From assembly GCF_022682495.2 (NCBI RefSeq), contig NC_071399.1, forward strand, positions 8,847,342-8,911,341: 64,000 nt of DNA, in the 5' to 3' direction. Below, piece after piece: positions 49,901 to 62,795 of the stretch (the stretch's first letter is position 1; each line of letters opens with the position of its first letter). The notes under the pieces are model-generated. The model was not told the DNA's origin. It did no database searches and saw only the letters and a program-made list of their open reading frames with translations. Source of the DNA: Desmodus rotundus. Its lineage: Eukaryota > Chordata > Mammalia > Chiroptera > Phyllostomidae. The translations under genes were made by a program, and so were the position numbers.

Positions 49901-52688
49901 CTTGCCCACAGAGGACAGGAAGTACAGCAAAGGTAAGTGGTGGATTGTTTTAGAGGACAGGACAATGTGGTGAGGATGCCCATTGGCATGGAGGTGATAC
50001 TTTTGTAGGAGGAGCACTCTGCTCCAGCCCTGGGTGAAGAAGACAGGCTGGGGGCCTGGTATGACAAGGTCAGGGCGCAGGTATGCTGGATGAGAGTCGT
50101 TCAGGTGTCACTAAGCCAAGAAAGAGCTGAGGCCAGGAGGGAGCTAAGGGCGTAGAGAAAAGGGACGGTCAAAGGGATTGGAGGTCTCCTAACTGTCAGG
50201 CCAAAGCCTGTGGAGTGGCCATGAGACCCGGGAGTGGAGCTGAGGGTCACTGGAGGGTCACAGACCCCTTGTGGATGTGATCTGCCCCGATGGTCCATGT
50301 TGTTCACCTTCTTTCTCTGTTGACTGAAGGAATTGCCTCCAGAAGGTCCCTGGTAAATGTTGCCCGTGAAGGAAGATTGCCAGACAGTGCTTGTTCCTTT
50401 AGAGGAGTATGTTTTCGCCAAGCCAGATTTCCAAGAGTTATTTTATTCCGTGGTCGTACATAGTGTGGAGTGTAGACCATCCCATGACTACAGTTGTGTT
50501 TGATTTAAGCACAATATTTAAAACGGCCTCTTCATTAATTTAACTGATTTCTTTGCCTCTTAAAGTGGTTAATGATTTGGTAATGTCATTGTGGAATAGA
50601 AGTTCTATACAGACAGAATTCATGCTACCTCCTTTCTTTATGAGCGTACAAATGAAGCATTGTAATTATCATTTCAATGAACTAAGCAAATTTGACGTTA
50701 GGAACGAATCTGTTGTGGTTCTGCTCCCAATTTACGTAAAATGATTGTGACGGTCTTACATTAAAATAAATCTTCTGAATGATAAAACACTTCCCGGTTT
50801 TTTCAGGGCTCCTATTCTGTCACGACGACCATCAGACATGTTTCTGGTTGTGATCTAAAGGCGCACAAATAGTTCGGAAATTTTTGTGAAAAATACTGTG
50901 CTTATTCCAAAGACACATCTTAATCTTTCTGAATAAAGACTCTTGGGGCATAGGATCTAGAAATACATGTTTGAAAAAATTCCCTAAGTGATTCTTGAGA
51001 AGCGAGTAGTGTGCTTTCGAGCCGTGGATAGGGGCTTCCTGATGTCGACAAGGGTCACTTTCAGCATCCACTGTGTTTCGTGTACCTGCGCACTCAGGTA
51101 CGGACTTCTCCGTCCTCTTTCCTTAGAGGTGATGTCTGCAGCTCAGCGGCCTGTCTTCAACACCATGTTTCTTTAGGGAGGAGGTTTTATTCTCTGAATT
51201 TCAACACGCTGATTTCACATGGAACTGGAAGAAATAATTTTTATGATCTAGACCTAGTCTGGGGCAGATAACTTTCACTCACAAGTTAGAAGGGATGTAA
51301 AGGTTCAATTCCATTGACTTGCACTTCCGCTTTTCTGGAACTACTGTTTTTGTGGCACTAATTCGTCTCATGCACACTCGGCATCTCGTTCACCTGTGTT
51401 AGCTGGGCCACTCCGCTCCGAGCTCAGCTTTTTGCTTCAGCAGCATTGTGGACATAGAGATCCTGCTGAATCAAACTACCAATGTAATGTTTTTCTAATC
51501 AGGTACTAAATATTGTATCCCCAGTTTTTGTTTAAAGGCCAGTCAACACATTAATTAGGAATGGCCTTATGCTGTTCCCGAACATGGAGTATAAAAATAA
51601 GACAGTAATTGTTTTCATTACTAAAGATCCCTGTGGAAAAAGCCATTGTATGTGACTCATCTCGTCGTGGGGCTACACGGGAGCTCTGAAGCAGGGACAG
51701 CCGCGCTGGCTCCCGTGTCATTTACTTGCAGTGGTTGCAGTGAGCACTCTCGTGAACGAGAGTCATGTCTGTAGTACACTTCAGTGCGTGTGAACTGCGC
51801 ACCTCCTCTGAAATGATCTTGTGGGTTGACGGTATCTTTGAATAACTTTTCTTCCATGACTTCGGCTGGCGGGCGAAACGTAGAGAAGATGCCAGAATCG
51901 GAAGAATATTAGAATTCCTAAACACGGCTTCCCACAGTGGTGTAGCTCATTAGTCACTTGATTATGAGCTTCCATCAAGAAGCAATTAGGCCCCTGGAGC
52001 ACAGATAATGTAATTCACTCACCTTTGTTTCTCGAGTACTGAGCTAAGTGGTAGACACATACAGAGTCCGCAGTCAGTGTTAGGTGCTTGTATGGATCGA
52101 TGGAAATGTGGTTCAGATCATGTACCCCTGTGCCTTCCCCTGTGAACTCAGAATCTCCATGGGAGCCGGTGACCGAATGGCTACAGCATTTTTATTACAC
52201 AAACCTTTCAGGAACGCGAAACGCTAATGTCAGTTTTTAATTACATTTCTAAGCCAATTTGCTCTTCTTCATTCCTCTCTGCCAGCCCAAATATCTGTTC
52301 TGTACTTGCCAGTTTAGGCAAAGTGCTGTCTGCCTGTGTGCTTTCAAGAGTATGTTATAATTTCAGTTTCCAAATCTGTGTCTGATTTGAAACACCCTTA
52401 AATTTCTCTTGTAATCAAGTGGAGTGTGTTTTCTAAGCTTAAGATTTGAGTCCCTGACATTAGAAATAAAACACTTTTTTTCCTTCCCTTGAGTCTAATT
52501 CTTCCAACTGAATGGAAAAGCAGTCATAAGTATGTTAATCCACCTCAAAATCTACCTCTGCTGATCATTTAATAGAGATTTTATTGTGTTAATACTCATT
52601 TTTCTCCTAGGAAGCAGATTAGTAACCATCTGATTAGCCTCAATTTGTTGAAAATTAGTAACATTTTGATTTTATCAATGATAATGGC
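49901..52688. other. SNX25 intron 1, nothing recognised
   Basis: No credible exon, RNA gene or named repeat. Short open frames on both strands are chance. Confidence 0.4.
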
Positions 52689-52689
52689 T

Positions 52690-53125
52690 GTATATGGCAG
52701 TATGTGCCAGGCATTCTGCTAAGTGCTTTCTGTGAGCCAGCGGTTACAGACTAGCCGCCCATAGTTTGAATATGGCTTATGGTTTGGCCTGAACAGTGCA
52801 AGGAGTGTTTGGAGTAACGATGAATTACTTGGAGATGTCATCTGAAATTTTTGACTTTCGTTCTTTGTTGCAAAGAATCAGAGCACCTGGCCGTGCAGCA
52901 GCAGGGACCCCCTTAACGCATTTACATTCCTCACTAAGCTCCTGGTGTGTTTGGTTTTTTTCCCTTCTGGACCCCTGAATTAGTCATTGTGTTTAATCCT
53001 CTGAGGTGCTGTAAGCCCACTTAACCTAGAGGGGGAAGTGGCCGAGTCAAGGATCTCTCATTAGGAAACTGTGCTGTCAGACTTGAGAGCCGTCGCTCTT
53101 TCCGCTCTGCCCGCCTCCCTCCCAG
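52690..53125 (-). repeat. MIR split by a probable hAT-type element
   Basis: The stretch 'tatatggcagtatgtgccaggcattctgctaagtgctttctgtgagc' is antisense MIR. It resumes at about 52983 with 'tcattgtgtttaatcctctgaggtgctgtaagccc' and 'gaaactgtgctgtcagacttgagagccgtcgctctttccgctctgccc'. The interruption (about 52739-52975) starts 'cagcggttacagactagccgcccatagtttgaa' and ends 'tggacccctg', inverted ends like those of the hAT element at 18212. Confidence 0.55.
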
Positions 53126-54630
53126 CTCTGTAACGCGGCTGCTCAGCCTCTGTGTTGGGCATGACTTCCATTGCTATGTCACCGTCTTTTGTCCGGGTCT
53201 CAGTGACAGGAGGTGGCCTCTCGCGTTTCTCAGTCTTTTCCTACCTCCCTGCGGAAGAATAGCTGTGATTCCTTCCTTTCTTTGGTTTTAAATAAGTAAC
53301 TTTTTAAGGCTGAGGCAGAACGTGATTGGTTTGAAAGGAGCCATGGTTTTGAGAACACCAGTTGAAGAAGGAGCATATTTGCCATGGGTCCCAGTAGATG
53401 GCCAGATGCTGGGAATATCTGCAAAGACTCGGCCGTGTGACAGCTCCATGCGGTCAATGGTGATGATTGGGGGTTTGCGTGTGTTTTCCTAAGATAAATC
53501 CCTGCTTCCATGGCTTCACAAGAAATCATAGCCATCACTCCCGCAACTCTGTAAAGTGTTTTTCTTTTTGAAATAAACAAAATACGTTAAAAAAAAGTTA
53601 AGGGTACATGTGTCTAATGAAGGAGAGAGGCAGTGGGCACGATGGGAATTGGAAGTCGTGACTGGCTGTTCTGGCCCGCCTGTGCTCCCACGGGGAGCAG
53701 CACAGGAAGCAACGCCAATGTCACAAACAGTGGGCAGTGAGGTGTATGTCTGGGCCAGATGCCAGATTGTTCCTGGGTGTTCAGTAGCTAATGGCGTCAG
53801 AGTACCCAGATCTCTCTGCACGGAGACTCAGTGGCTGCTGTTTCCTCGGGAGATGGCCTCCACGGCCATGATACACTCGAGTTGTCTCCGCTCTGACACA
53901 GACACTTTGAGTGCATTACGGTCGTGGACCAAAAGCTGGTATTCGGGAGTAAACATAGCTGGTATGTTCTAGGGAAAGGGATTTTTGATACGGCATCTAC
54001 TCCTGGATGCTGAGGGTCTAATTACATATGTGTGTTAGAGAAAAGCTCCCAGGTTTTGCCCTGTCTGTGGAAAGCATTTCTAAAATGAGCATTTATATGT
54101 TGAGACCTCTTATTTTCTTTCTCCAAAGAACTCACTGAGTGATTAAAAATGACCTTGGCATGTTGGTTTTAGGTTAGATTTAAATCTTAAAATTAAGCCA
54201 GATTTCATATATTTTAATTAAATGAAAATTAAGGCATATTTTTTTTACCTGACAAAGGGTACTACTTTAACAAAAGCTTTTATGAGTGAATAGTGTGGTA
54301 TGAATACTAAAAACTTAAAGTGAGAGCTGATTGACAGGTCAGACTATGTTTGAGGTCATAATGTCCGAATTAGGATATTGAAGATTTCTATCGCTTATCC
54401 TTTGCGACAGCGGGACAAGCACACTTAATTTTCTTTCATCTCTCCTAAAACTGCTATTTTAGGAAAGCGATTGTCAGGAAGAGAGGTAGGCTTTACCTGA
54501 AGAATGAGACCTGTGATTGTGCAGATGTTACTGGAGGTAGTTAGCTAATTATTAATTTTAAAGAAGTGGAGAGCAAAGGGAATTAGACATTGAGTTTAAC
54601 AAACAGGGGAGCATGAGCCCATTTGCTTCA
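53126..54630. other. SNX25 intron 1, nothing recognised
   Basis: No exon or identifiable repeat. Confidence 0.4.
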
Positions 54631-54639
54631 CCAGGAAGC

Positions 54640-54897
54640 TACAGCTTTTCATCCTCCAGGGGATCATAGCGTTGCTCCACCAAGGGGCTTACCACTCCTT
54701 CCGCCCCCCTCCAGTACCAGATTGCGGGGGGAGAGGGCGCAGCGGGAGGTGCTTGACTAAAGAGGCCCGTCAGTCTAACTAGGGGATGGACCCATTGCAA
54801 AGCCTGCAAAAGCCTGGGAAATTGATTGCTTCTTTGGAAAAAGCACCTGGTCCATCCCAACCCCAAGCTAATGTAATCCCAGAGGAGCAAGGAAGTG

Positions 54898-54931
<34 letters not shown>

Positions 54932-55345
54932 GTCTCTCCAACCCCTCCCCACCCCTCTGCCCCGGGGATTTGCCCCACCACTTGTGTCTTCTCTCCATGT
55001 GGGTCTTAGCAGCTGCCACATGGACTTCCCATGTAGGCTCTACTGGGGAGACTGAATATCTCAGCACAGCAACGGATTGCAGCTGGGAGCACAAGCAAAC
55101 TAGCCAGATGTTGGACTGAGATGAGCTTAATATGAAGCAGGAACTCTGGACACTGGCTTTTGCTTGTTCTTGCTGAGGACACGGTTGGACTTTTTCCATG
55201 GCAGGGCAAAGGGAAATGGAACATTGGAAACCAGGGAGCAGCTTCTATTTCCACCTGAATAAATCCTCTTGCCACACCAGTCTCCTGTGTGGGTTCTTGG
55301 AATGCTTTCCTCGTGATCCCCTAAAAGAGCCTAATTGCCACAGGC
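54640..55345 (+). mobile_element. Candidate retroviral LTR with CT microsatellite
   Basis: LTR-like architecture: a promoter-like middle, then AATAAA at 55258 followed by 'tcctcttgccacaccagtctcctgtgtgggttcttgg', typical of gamma-type LTR R/U5 regions. A (CT)n run at 54897-54925, followed by CTGT variants, makes long serine/leucine or arginine/glutamate shadow frames. The edges and target-site duplication were not found. There are no viral genes. Confidence 0.4.
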
Positions 55346-55577
55346 AACACAGATACGGGAAAGTTTGCGAGTGTCTGCCATGCGGAGTTTCTTTTTTTCA
55401 AACCTATAAATAGGAGAATGAAGACATTTTCTGCCCACTGACCCCTGGGCCACAGGAGGCTATTCACATTTTGCATCTGTTTTAGCTAGCTTTCTTCCCC
55501 GCCACCCCACCCTTCCTATTCCCTACCTCCCTATCTCTTTTTTCCTTCCCCCCCCTTTTCTTTGCTCCTTTTCCTTT
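55346..55577. other. SNX25 intron 1, pyrimidine-rich
   Basis: A C/T-rich run at 55495-55590 ('ccccgccaccccacccttcctattccc') precedes the next SINE. Confidence 0.4.
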
Positions 55578-55588
55578 CTCTCCTTCCT

Positions 55589-55788
55589 CTTTTAGAAAAA
55601 GATTTTATTTATTTTTAGGCAGAGAGGAAGGGAAGGAGAAAAACATCTATGTGTGGTTGTCTCTTGTGTGCCCCCTACTGGGGACCTGGCCCACAACCCA
55701 GGCATGTGCCCTGACTGGGAATCGAACCAGGAGCCCTTTGGTTCGAAGTCTGGCACTCAATCAGTCCACTGAGCTACTCCAGCCAGGG
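55589..55788 (-). repeat. VES-type SINE, antisense, with target-site duplication
   Basis: The plus strand reads 'agaaaaagattttatttatttttaggcagagagg', 'cccaggcatgtgccctgactgggaatcgaacc' and 'gagctactccagccaggg'. CTCTCCTTCCT flanks it (55578-55588 and 55789-55799). Confidence 0.93.
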
Positions 55789-55799
55789 CTCTCCTTCCT

Positions 55800-57933
55800 T
55801 TTTTTCTTTTCTTCCTTGGGATGATGATTAGTAAGTTCCACCTTTGTGACCTGAAAGAAATGAAGTATGTTGTGACAAAATTACACTGTGTAGGACTTTA
55901 GACACGAGGAGATCCTGGCGCCATGAAGATTAAATCCCTAAGAAAGGAATTTCCACGCATAGTTACACGGTTATTCTTGGCCCGTGGTGTCTGCTATCTT
56001 TCTGTTCTCCTCACATACAGACTCACCATCAGTCTGTGGGATGAGGTAGGGATGAAGGACTGTTTCTTTCTAATAAGGGGCCGTGACCCCTGGGCATGGG
56101 GGTCTGGGGAAATCCAGAACCAGATTGGAAAATCAGATTTGACAGAATAATAGGCCTTCTACTTAAAGAGCCAAAAATGGAAAATGTTAATCTTGTTAGC
56201 TTTTTAAATTAAAGAGAATAAATTAATTCCTTATTCAGATACAGTCATCGTGACAACATATGTTTATATACATTTTATATGTAAGTGTAAAGCAGAAACA
56301 GAAAAGGAATGTGCAGGCAGATGGCAAGAAGTAGTAGAGCGAGGCAAAAGAAATTCGACTAGGGAGACAAAAGAAATTAAAAGTAAGAATAAAAAACCGA
56401 GGTTTTGAAGGAAATTGTGAAGAGAGACACCAGCGCAGAAAACCTGGTTCTCTCCCGTCCCGTGAAGGCCGCTTCCATGTCGGTACCCCCGGTTCTGGGG
56501 CTCCTCAAACGAGTGCTGCGCCGTTTTGGTTCTGTCATCCGATCGGTGACGCACACTAAAACCACCTCGCCCGGATCCGGGAAGCTATACCTGCCTATTT
56601 GTCAAAGGCCTGAACAGTTGCAATTGAAGTTATGTATCCGTATAGTGCTCTAAAAATATTAACTCAATTAAAAAATTGTCCAAAAAATCCATAGATTGTT
56701 TAAATAAATATCTTCCTGATGTTCTAAAAAACACTAGAATTTAAAAATGATAATAAAATGTACTGACCACTTAATTTTATAACAGGTTACTCAGGGAGTA
56801 AAAAATAGTTTGAAATGATTGAAAGTGCATTTCTTTTACGCATTAAATGGCTTTTGTCTATAGGATTATGATTATTTAAGGTTTTAAAAACATTCCATGG
56901 GAAAGTAGTGAATGGTATGTTAATTTGTAGCATAAAGAGATTCTTTTCTTTCATGAATATAACTGTACACTTAAGGCTTTTAAAAGTATTTCAACTAAGG
57001 AATCTTAAAACTATGGCTTTTTGTTTATTTTTCATAGCAGTGATCACAAAAACAGATGGCAGTGTTGGCACTTGACACAGTGGATAGTGTGAAACTGAGC
57101 TGGGGTCTAGAAATTGCCCAGTCCCAGCTGGGTGGCCCAGAGGCACGGGGTGGCCTGCAGCTGAGTGGGGGTGGCCTGCCTGCAAACCAAGTGATTTCCT
57201 CAGGCCTGTTCGTTGCTGGAGGGCGATCGTACTGTTAGCCATTTATCTCCTTAGTGATGTGACAATGCTAGTCAAGCACTTGTAATGTATACAACGCACA
57301 ACAAATAAAAATACTACGCATTTGAACACTACTTAGTTGCTTTTTAGCCTCCAAAACCAATGAGTAGGCTCAATTACATTATACATGGTTTTGATCAGTT
57401 TGGTATGTGAACACTGAAAATGCTTTTCCTCTTTAACGTTGTCTTACCAGCCCGATAGTGGGATTTTAATTCTGTATATTCTCTCCTCCATCCCCACCAT
57501 TTTTTTTTTTTTTTTTTTGCTGAGCAGTATTTAAAATTTTTAAAAACTTGCTGTTACATAGACATATATTGAGTAAGAACTTAAAAATCCTATGCCCCTC
57601 CGTAGAGAAAACCACTTTTAATAGTTTGGTATACATGTTTCCAAACATCTTGCATGTTTTGTACTTTCTACTGTTCTGTTGGGTTGTTTATTTCCATATT
57701 GGCCTCATACGTTTTTGACATCTAAAAGGGAAAAAAATCCTTCCTGAATTCTTTTTTTTCCAAAAACTTTAAACTGACCTTAAACATTTATTTACTTTTC
57801 CCAACGAACTTTGTAATCTGATAAGCTATATCTTACTGCTTGTTTAGATGACATTTCATACCTTTGATTTTACTTTTATATATGATTTAATCATTTAGTA
57901 ATCTGTGTCTTATCTCTTTTTCTTACATGTCAG
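55800..57933. other. SNX25 intron 1, final part
   Basis: AT-rich intron with a T run at 57501-57519, ending in the acceptor 'ttcttacatgtcag'. No other feature. Confidence 0.5.
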
Positions 57934-58018
57934 AGTCCTGTTTATGGAAACTCTCAAGAGACAGTTCAGTCTAGAAGGGCAGTGATTTCTCACCAAATGG
58001 ATAAAGCTCTGAAGGAAG
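57934..58018 (+). CDS. SNX25: SNX25 coding exon 2
   Basis: This 85-bp exon lies between the acceptor 'ctttttcttacatgtcag' and the donor GAAG|GTAAGG. It encodes residues 129-156 (SPVYGNSQETVQSRRAVISH, then QMDKALKE) plus one base of codon 157. It enters in phase 0 from exon 1 and leaves in phase 1, matching exon 3. M150 (MDKALKE) corresponds, as I recall, to the start used in older human annotation. The exon links the membrane region to the PXA domain and may be a regulated linker (Ser/Thr/Arg-rich). Confidence 0.9.
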
Positions 58019-58914
58019 GTAAGGATTGAATGGGAGAACATAATCGCCGTATAGAGAGCACTTCGTTGTGGTATTCCAAAAGGACACTCATCTCTAGCAA
58101 GGTTATCTTTCCTTCCTATCTCTGTATACTATTAGGATTTTTTTCTTCATGAATTTTTGTGTGATGACTAAATAAATATATTCATGTTTTGGTAGAACAG
58201 ACAGGATTTAAACATTTTATTAAGTAGGAATTTCTAGGTCACCTGAAGCTAGCCAGCCACGTGGAGTGTGTTTCACCATAGGAAGCAAGGCTCTGTTCTC
58301 TGCCCCCTAAAGTACTCTCTTCTTTTAGATGTAACCTAGAGAAGATGTAGTGGGAATGAATATATACTCTACTCCAGCTCACTGATGGACAAACCAATTG
58401 ACCAAAATAAGGGGTAGCGACCAGCCTTACAAAAGAATGAAATTTGTACTGAGGAAGGTTGAATGGGGGATTGCGGAAGGTGTCATATTGTTACACGTCT
58501 CTAGGTGGGAATAATGCAATTGTAAATACTAAAGTTTAAAAGATAATATATTTTGACTGAATTAAAGTTCAAAAGCTATTTTTAAAATTATATTTCCAAA
58601 AACACTGACAATTTCAGTTATATGTGCAAAAAAGGGTGAGTTTTTCAGGCACATAGGAAGTTAAGAAAGAACTAAATAACTGGTACATAAGCAAGTGTGT
58701 TTTGCTGGCCGTAGTTCACAGACATCACCTTACGAACATTTGAAAGTGAATACTGGGTCAGTGCAGAGACAGTTGGAAATTGTGTGGTTTCACAGAATCT
58801 CAGAACTTTGGGGACTGTAATTAAGCTTTGAAAATATTTCTGTTATATTAGTAAAGTATGATGACTTTGATAAAACATTGGATTTAAAATTTGACTTTAC
58901 AATTACTAATCTCA
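58019..58914. other. SNX25 intron 2, first part, nothing recognised
   Basis: AT-rich intron downstream of exon 2 with no identifiable feature. Confidence 0.4.
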
Positions 58915-60680
58915 AAAGTAATTCTTAATTGCTTTTATTGAGGTAAAGTTAATCTACTTTGAAATGCACAAATCTTAAGTGTACAATTCAATAATTTTCA
59001 GAAGTGCCTATAACCATGTAACCACCGCCTTCATCAAAATAAAGAATGTTATCGCAGAAAATTTACCTCATGTAGTTAAATAAGTGCATCTAGCAAATGT
59101 TTTATTTCAAATATTGTACTTTTCATGTCTAGAATTTCTTTGGTCCTTTTTTGCTTCTCTGCTGAGATTTCCCCATCTGTCATTTATTCTGACCATTTTT
59201 ATCTTTAATTCCTTGAACATATTTATAATAGCTACTTTAAAGTACCCATATGCTAATTCTAGCATCCAAGCTGTCTTGGGGTTGGTTTCTATTGATTGCT
59301 TTTCCTCTTAACTGTGTGTTACTTTTTTGGGTTTCTTCTCAGGTCTAATTATTTTTAACTTGTGTACAGAACGATGTGAATGCTACTTTCTAGACATTCT
59401 AGATTCTGTTATCTTCCTCTGAAGAATATTAGTTTTATTCTAGTATGCAGTTTAACTTTCAACTGATCGATCACCTTGAAGATATTTGATTTTATACATT
59501 TTTTGAGGGTGACTCGATTTGGATTTTGTCCTTAGTCTAAGTGAATCCGTTAGTCCCGGGACTTAGGCTGGACTCACCTATTTCATGGTCTTCCCACAGT
59601 GTCAATGGAAGCCACAGTCATACCTCTGGCTTAGCAGGACTCCACCTCCAGACTGTATCCCTGCAGGGGAAGCAGTTGAAGTGTCTGCTCAGCTCTTTTA
59701 GCCTTCCAGAGGTCTCCAGCTCCCGCTGGTCTCCTTGTAGTCCCACCCCCGTGTAGTTTTAGTTTAGAGTCATCGGCTGGTTTGAGAGTTTGTACCCAGG
59801 TTTTTGTGGCTTTACCCTTTTTGGTATTTCCTACTTTTATTTCCAGCTGCTTTGGCAGTTTCTAATTCTGTTTTTTGATATCTTAAAAAAAAAAAAAAAA
59901 AAAAAAACAGACACCCAAACCAAAAAGCAGATGTTCAGTCTCAGTTTAATTGCCTACATGTCTAGGACCTTTGAGTCCTTCAGGGCGAAGTTGTATAAAC
60001 GTGGATTATACGCAGTATTAGTTCCTTCTTTCAGGGGTAGATGCCTTTTCAGTTTCTGCTTACTTGGACTGTTTCCAGTGCCTTTAAATAGTTCTTACAT
60101 TTTTTTTTCAGGGTTCCTAATTGTTTTCTGTATGAAGGTTAGTCTGGTATAAATTCTTCCACCATCCCTGGACCTGGAACTCCCTCCTTAAATTTTTAAA
60201 AATTATTTTAAATTGTAGAAAGTACACATAATGTAAAATTTCCTACCTTAACCATTTTTAAGTGTAAATTTCAGCAGTGTGAAGTACATTTTCATTGTTG
60301 TGCAAAGTCTCTAGAACTCTTTGATCTTACAGAACTAAAACTCTATACCTATTAAACAGCACTTCCTACTCCCCGTTACCCAGCCCCTGGTAACCACCAT
60401 TCTGCTTTCTCTCTTCTTGGATTTGACTCTTAAGTTCCGTGTGTAAGTGGAATCATACAGTGTTTGTCCTTTTATATTTAGCTTATTTACTTAGCATAAC
60501 GTCCTCAAGGTCCGTCAGCGTTGTAGCGAGTGTCAGAATTTCCTTCCGTTAAGTCCGAATAACACTCCATTTGTTGCATATACCACGTTTTGTTTATTCG
60601 TTCATTATCCGTCAGCGGCACGTTAGTTGCTTCTGCCTCTTGGCTGTTATGCATGATGCTTCTGTGGACACGGTGTCTCT
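58915..60680 (-). mobile_element. Ancient L1 fragments, antisense
   Basis: Several blocks resemble antisense L1: 58915-59070 ('tattgaggtaaagttaatctactttgaaatgcacaaatcttaagtgtacaattcaataattttcagaa'), 59090-59560 ('ccttgaacatatttataatagctactttaaag') and 60190-60680 ('ggtaaccaccattctgc', 'ggaatcatacagtgtttgtccttttatatttagc'). A poly-A run lies at 59884-59907. They may be one element cut up or several insertions. No open frame. Confidence 0.6.
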
Positions 60681-61109
60681 TTAATTTTTTAAGACTCTGA
60701 AGTGCGGTTTCCCTGCACTCCGGCGTGGCATGTTTCTCTAGGGTGGGCCAGTTTGTTTCAGAAGTAATTAGGGGAAGACATACAGGGTAGGGCTGAGACC
60801 TAGCTGACAAAAACCAAAACAGAACAAAACAAACAAACAAAAAACAAAACCCACATTATCCTCAGGCTAATTCCTGTTCAATGATTTCTTTCGAAAGAAA
60901 ATATTATCCAAAGCCTTTGGGTAAGAGCTTTACTTAGTTACACTTTTCTATAGTCATTTTTGGCATATTTTTTAATGTTTACAACTTGCTGTCCTTTGTT
61001 TTAAGCCAAATGATTTCCAAGAGAGTTGATGATTATATGATCTACCAAAGGAGAGCTGTAGGCTGTAATAAAGGTGGTTGTTGAGAGTAAAATTTATGCG
61101 TTTAGCAGT
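60681..61109. other. SNX25 intron 2, with an AAAAC simple repeat
   Basis: A (AAAAC)n-like tract lies at about 60808-60852. Nothing else recognised. Confidence 0.5.
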
Positions 61110-61260
61110 AGTTATTAAAAAACACCATGAATATTGCAGTAACTATGTATGGTACCAGCCGGGGTGCTGGAAATATTGAGGGGAACACTATGTAAAGTAT
61201 GTGATTGCTTAGCTACTAAGCTGTACACCTGAAACCAATACAAAATAAAATGGAAAAAAA
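61110..61260 (+). mobile_element. L1 3'-end fragment
   Basis: The stretch 'atgtaaagtatgtgattgcttagctactaagctgtacacctgaaaccaatacaaaataaaatgg' is a typical L1 3'-UTR end with an A-rich tail. Confidence 0.7.
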
Positions 61261-61920
61261 AGCAAACACAGGAGAACAAATTTAAAAAGACGCAGAGAAT
61301 ACAGCCAAGAGAGTATACTTCTCCTCCTTAGATCTCTGTACCAGTGACAGCTTTCCAAGCCATTCAGACCAGTCCCCAAATAAAATAAGCCTAGAATTAA
61401 CAAACGTAGCCTTCAAATTGCTGTTTTACCAAGGTTAATGCAATATTTTTAGTAATAAAGTACATTAATCACATAGCCCTTGCCAGCATATTAATAAACT
61501 TAATATTCTAAAGCTTTTCTATACAATAAACAAAATAATTATTTAAAATATTTATTAAAAAAAAACTAACATGAGACAAATTAAAACCAAAATTGCCTTC
61601 TAAAAATTTTGGACATTTAATTTAATAAGGAATTAGAGCCTAAAAATGTATGTTGGGAAGGCTAAGAGGTTTATAAGCATTTAGAAAATCTGTAGTGATT
61701 ATAATTTGCATCTCTAGAGTATTTTAATATACATTTCTAAACCCTGGTACCAGTATATTTAATTGAAATTTTGAATATTATTAGCTGTTTTTAGTAGACT
61801 TGCCTTGATAAAATTGAGGGTCTTTTGGTGTGCTTGCAAATTACAAAAGGGATGCTTGTTAAAGCTATAGCAATTTGAGTTCAGTTTATATGAAATGCTT
61901 AAGAACATTTATTTAAAAAT
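61261..61920. other. SNX25 intron 2, nothing recognised
   Basis: AT-rich sequence with no identifiable exon or repeat. Confidence 0.4.
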
Positions 61921-61925
61921 TTCCC

Positions 61926-62175
61926 CTGGCCCTGGCTGGGTTGCTCAGTAGGTTGGAGCATTGTCTCGTACACCAAAAGGTTGAGGGTTCGATCCCCAGT
62001 CAGGGCACATGTGTGGGCTGCAGGTTTGATTCCCAGTTGGGATGCGTACAAGGAGGCAGCCAATTGATGTTTCTCTCTCAAGTCAGTATTTCTCTCTCTC
62101 TCTCTTCCTACCTCTTCCTCTCTCTCTCTCAAATCAATAAATGTATCCTTGGGGGAGGATTAAAAAAAAAAAAAG
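61926..62175 (+). repeat. VES-type SINE
   Basis: Begins 'ctggccctggctgggttgctcag', has 'ggttgagggttcgatccccag' and 'agtcagggcacatgtgtgggctgc', and ends with a CT tract and 'atccttgggggaggattaaaaaaaa'. The target-site duplication is not clear. Confidence 0.93.
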
Positions 62176-62795
62176 AATTACTAGCTTGTAACATGGGGTT
62201 AACTCCTAAGTGGGAGCGGGAAAGAGAACTCTGAGGAATAGGGGGCTAGCAGGTGAATGGGAGCACTATCCCGAGGGCCATCTCTGAGGCCGAGGCAAAG
62301 CACTTGAGGGAGGGGTGCATTTGGAAGAGGAGTCCCTCCCCGTAGAGAACTGAGATCCAGGCCTCATTGGAGAGGGCGAGGCCTTGGCCCACATGATGGT
62401 GGAGAAGTTTGGGGAGATAGTAGAGGCTGGGGGAAGCCACCCCCCATGTGCCAACAGAATTCTCTGGGAAGCTGCCCTCTGGGTGCTGTTGGAACTTGCT
62501 GGAGGTGAGCACCACCAGTGCCCCTCGAGCTGCCGTCTGCTGCACGTGCAGAAGCAACCCAAGAAGAGCACACAGGGACCAGGAAGAGAAGCCCTTTCTG
62601 CCCCAGGGTGCCCCCAGCACCCTCTACTGATAAAGCATAATAACATTATACCGGTTGGCAAAGAAGAAATGGATACAGGGCTGAGCTCCAATATCAGGGT
62701 GGGGCAAAACAGGGTGAATTTGGAGCTGCGAGGCAGCAAATGGATAAATTAGTACACTCCATTAGTATGTTGTCACTAAGATGTTCTATTTTTAG
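62176..62795. other. SNX25 intron 2, moderately GC-rich stretch
   Basis: Segment 62230-62640 is GC-richer than its surroundings and has overlapping open frames on both strands (up to 157 residues). I find no matching exon phases or recognisable domain. It may be a decayed transposon or LTR. Unassigned. Confidence 0.35.

Noticed and set aside
54639..55199. 186-codon minus-strand frame with an Arg/Glu run
   Set aside because: The RERERE run comes from the CT microsatellite within an LTR-like block. There are no gene features.
62685..62720. 'cagggtggggcaaaa' as a mariner MITE end like that at 6349
   Set aside because: No inverted partner was found within the next few hundred bases, and the following sequence does not match the MITE.
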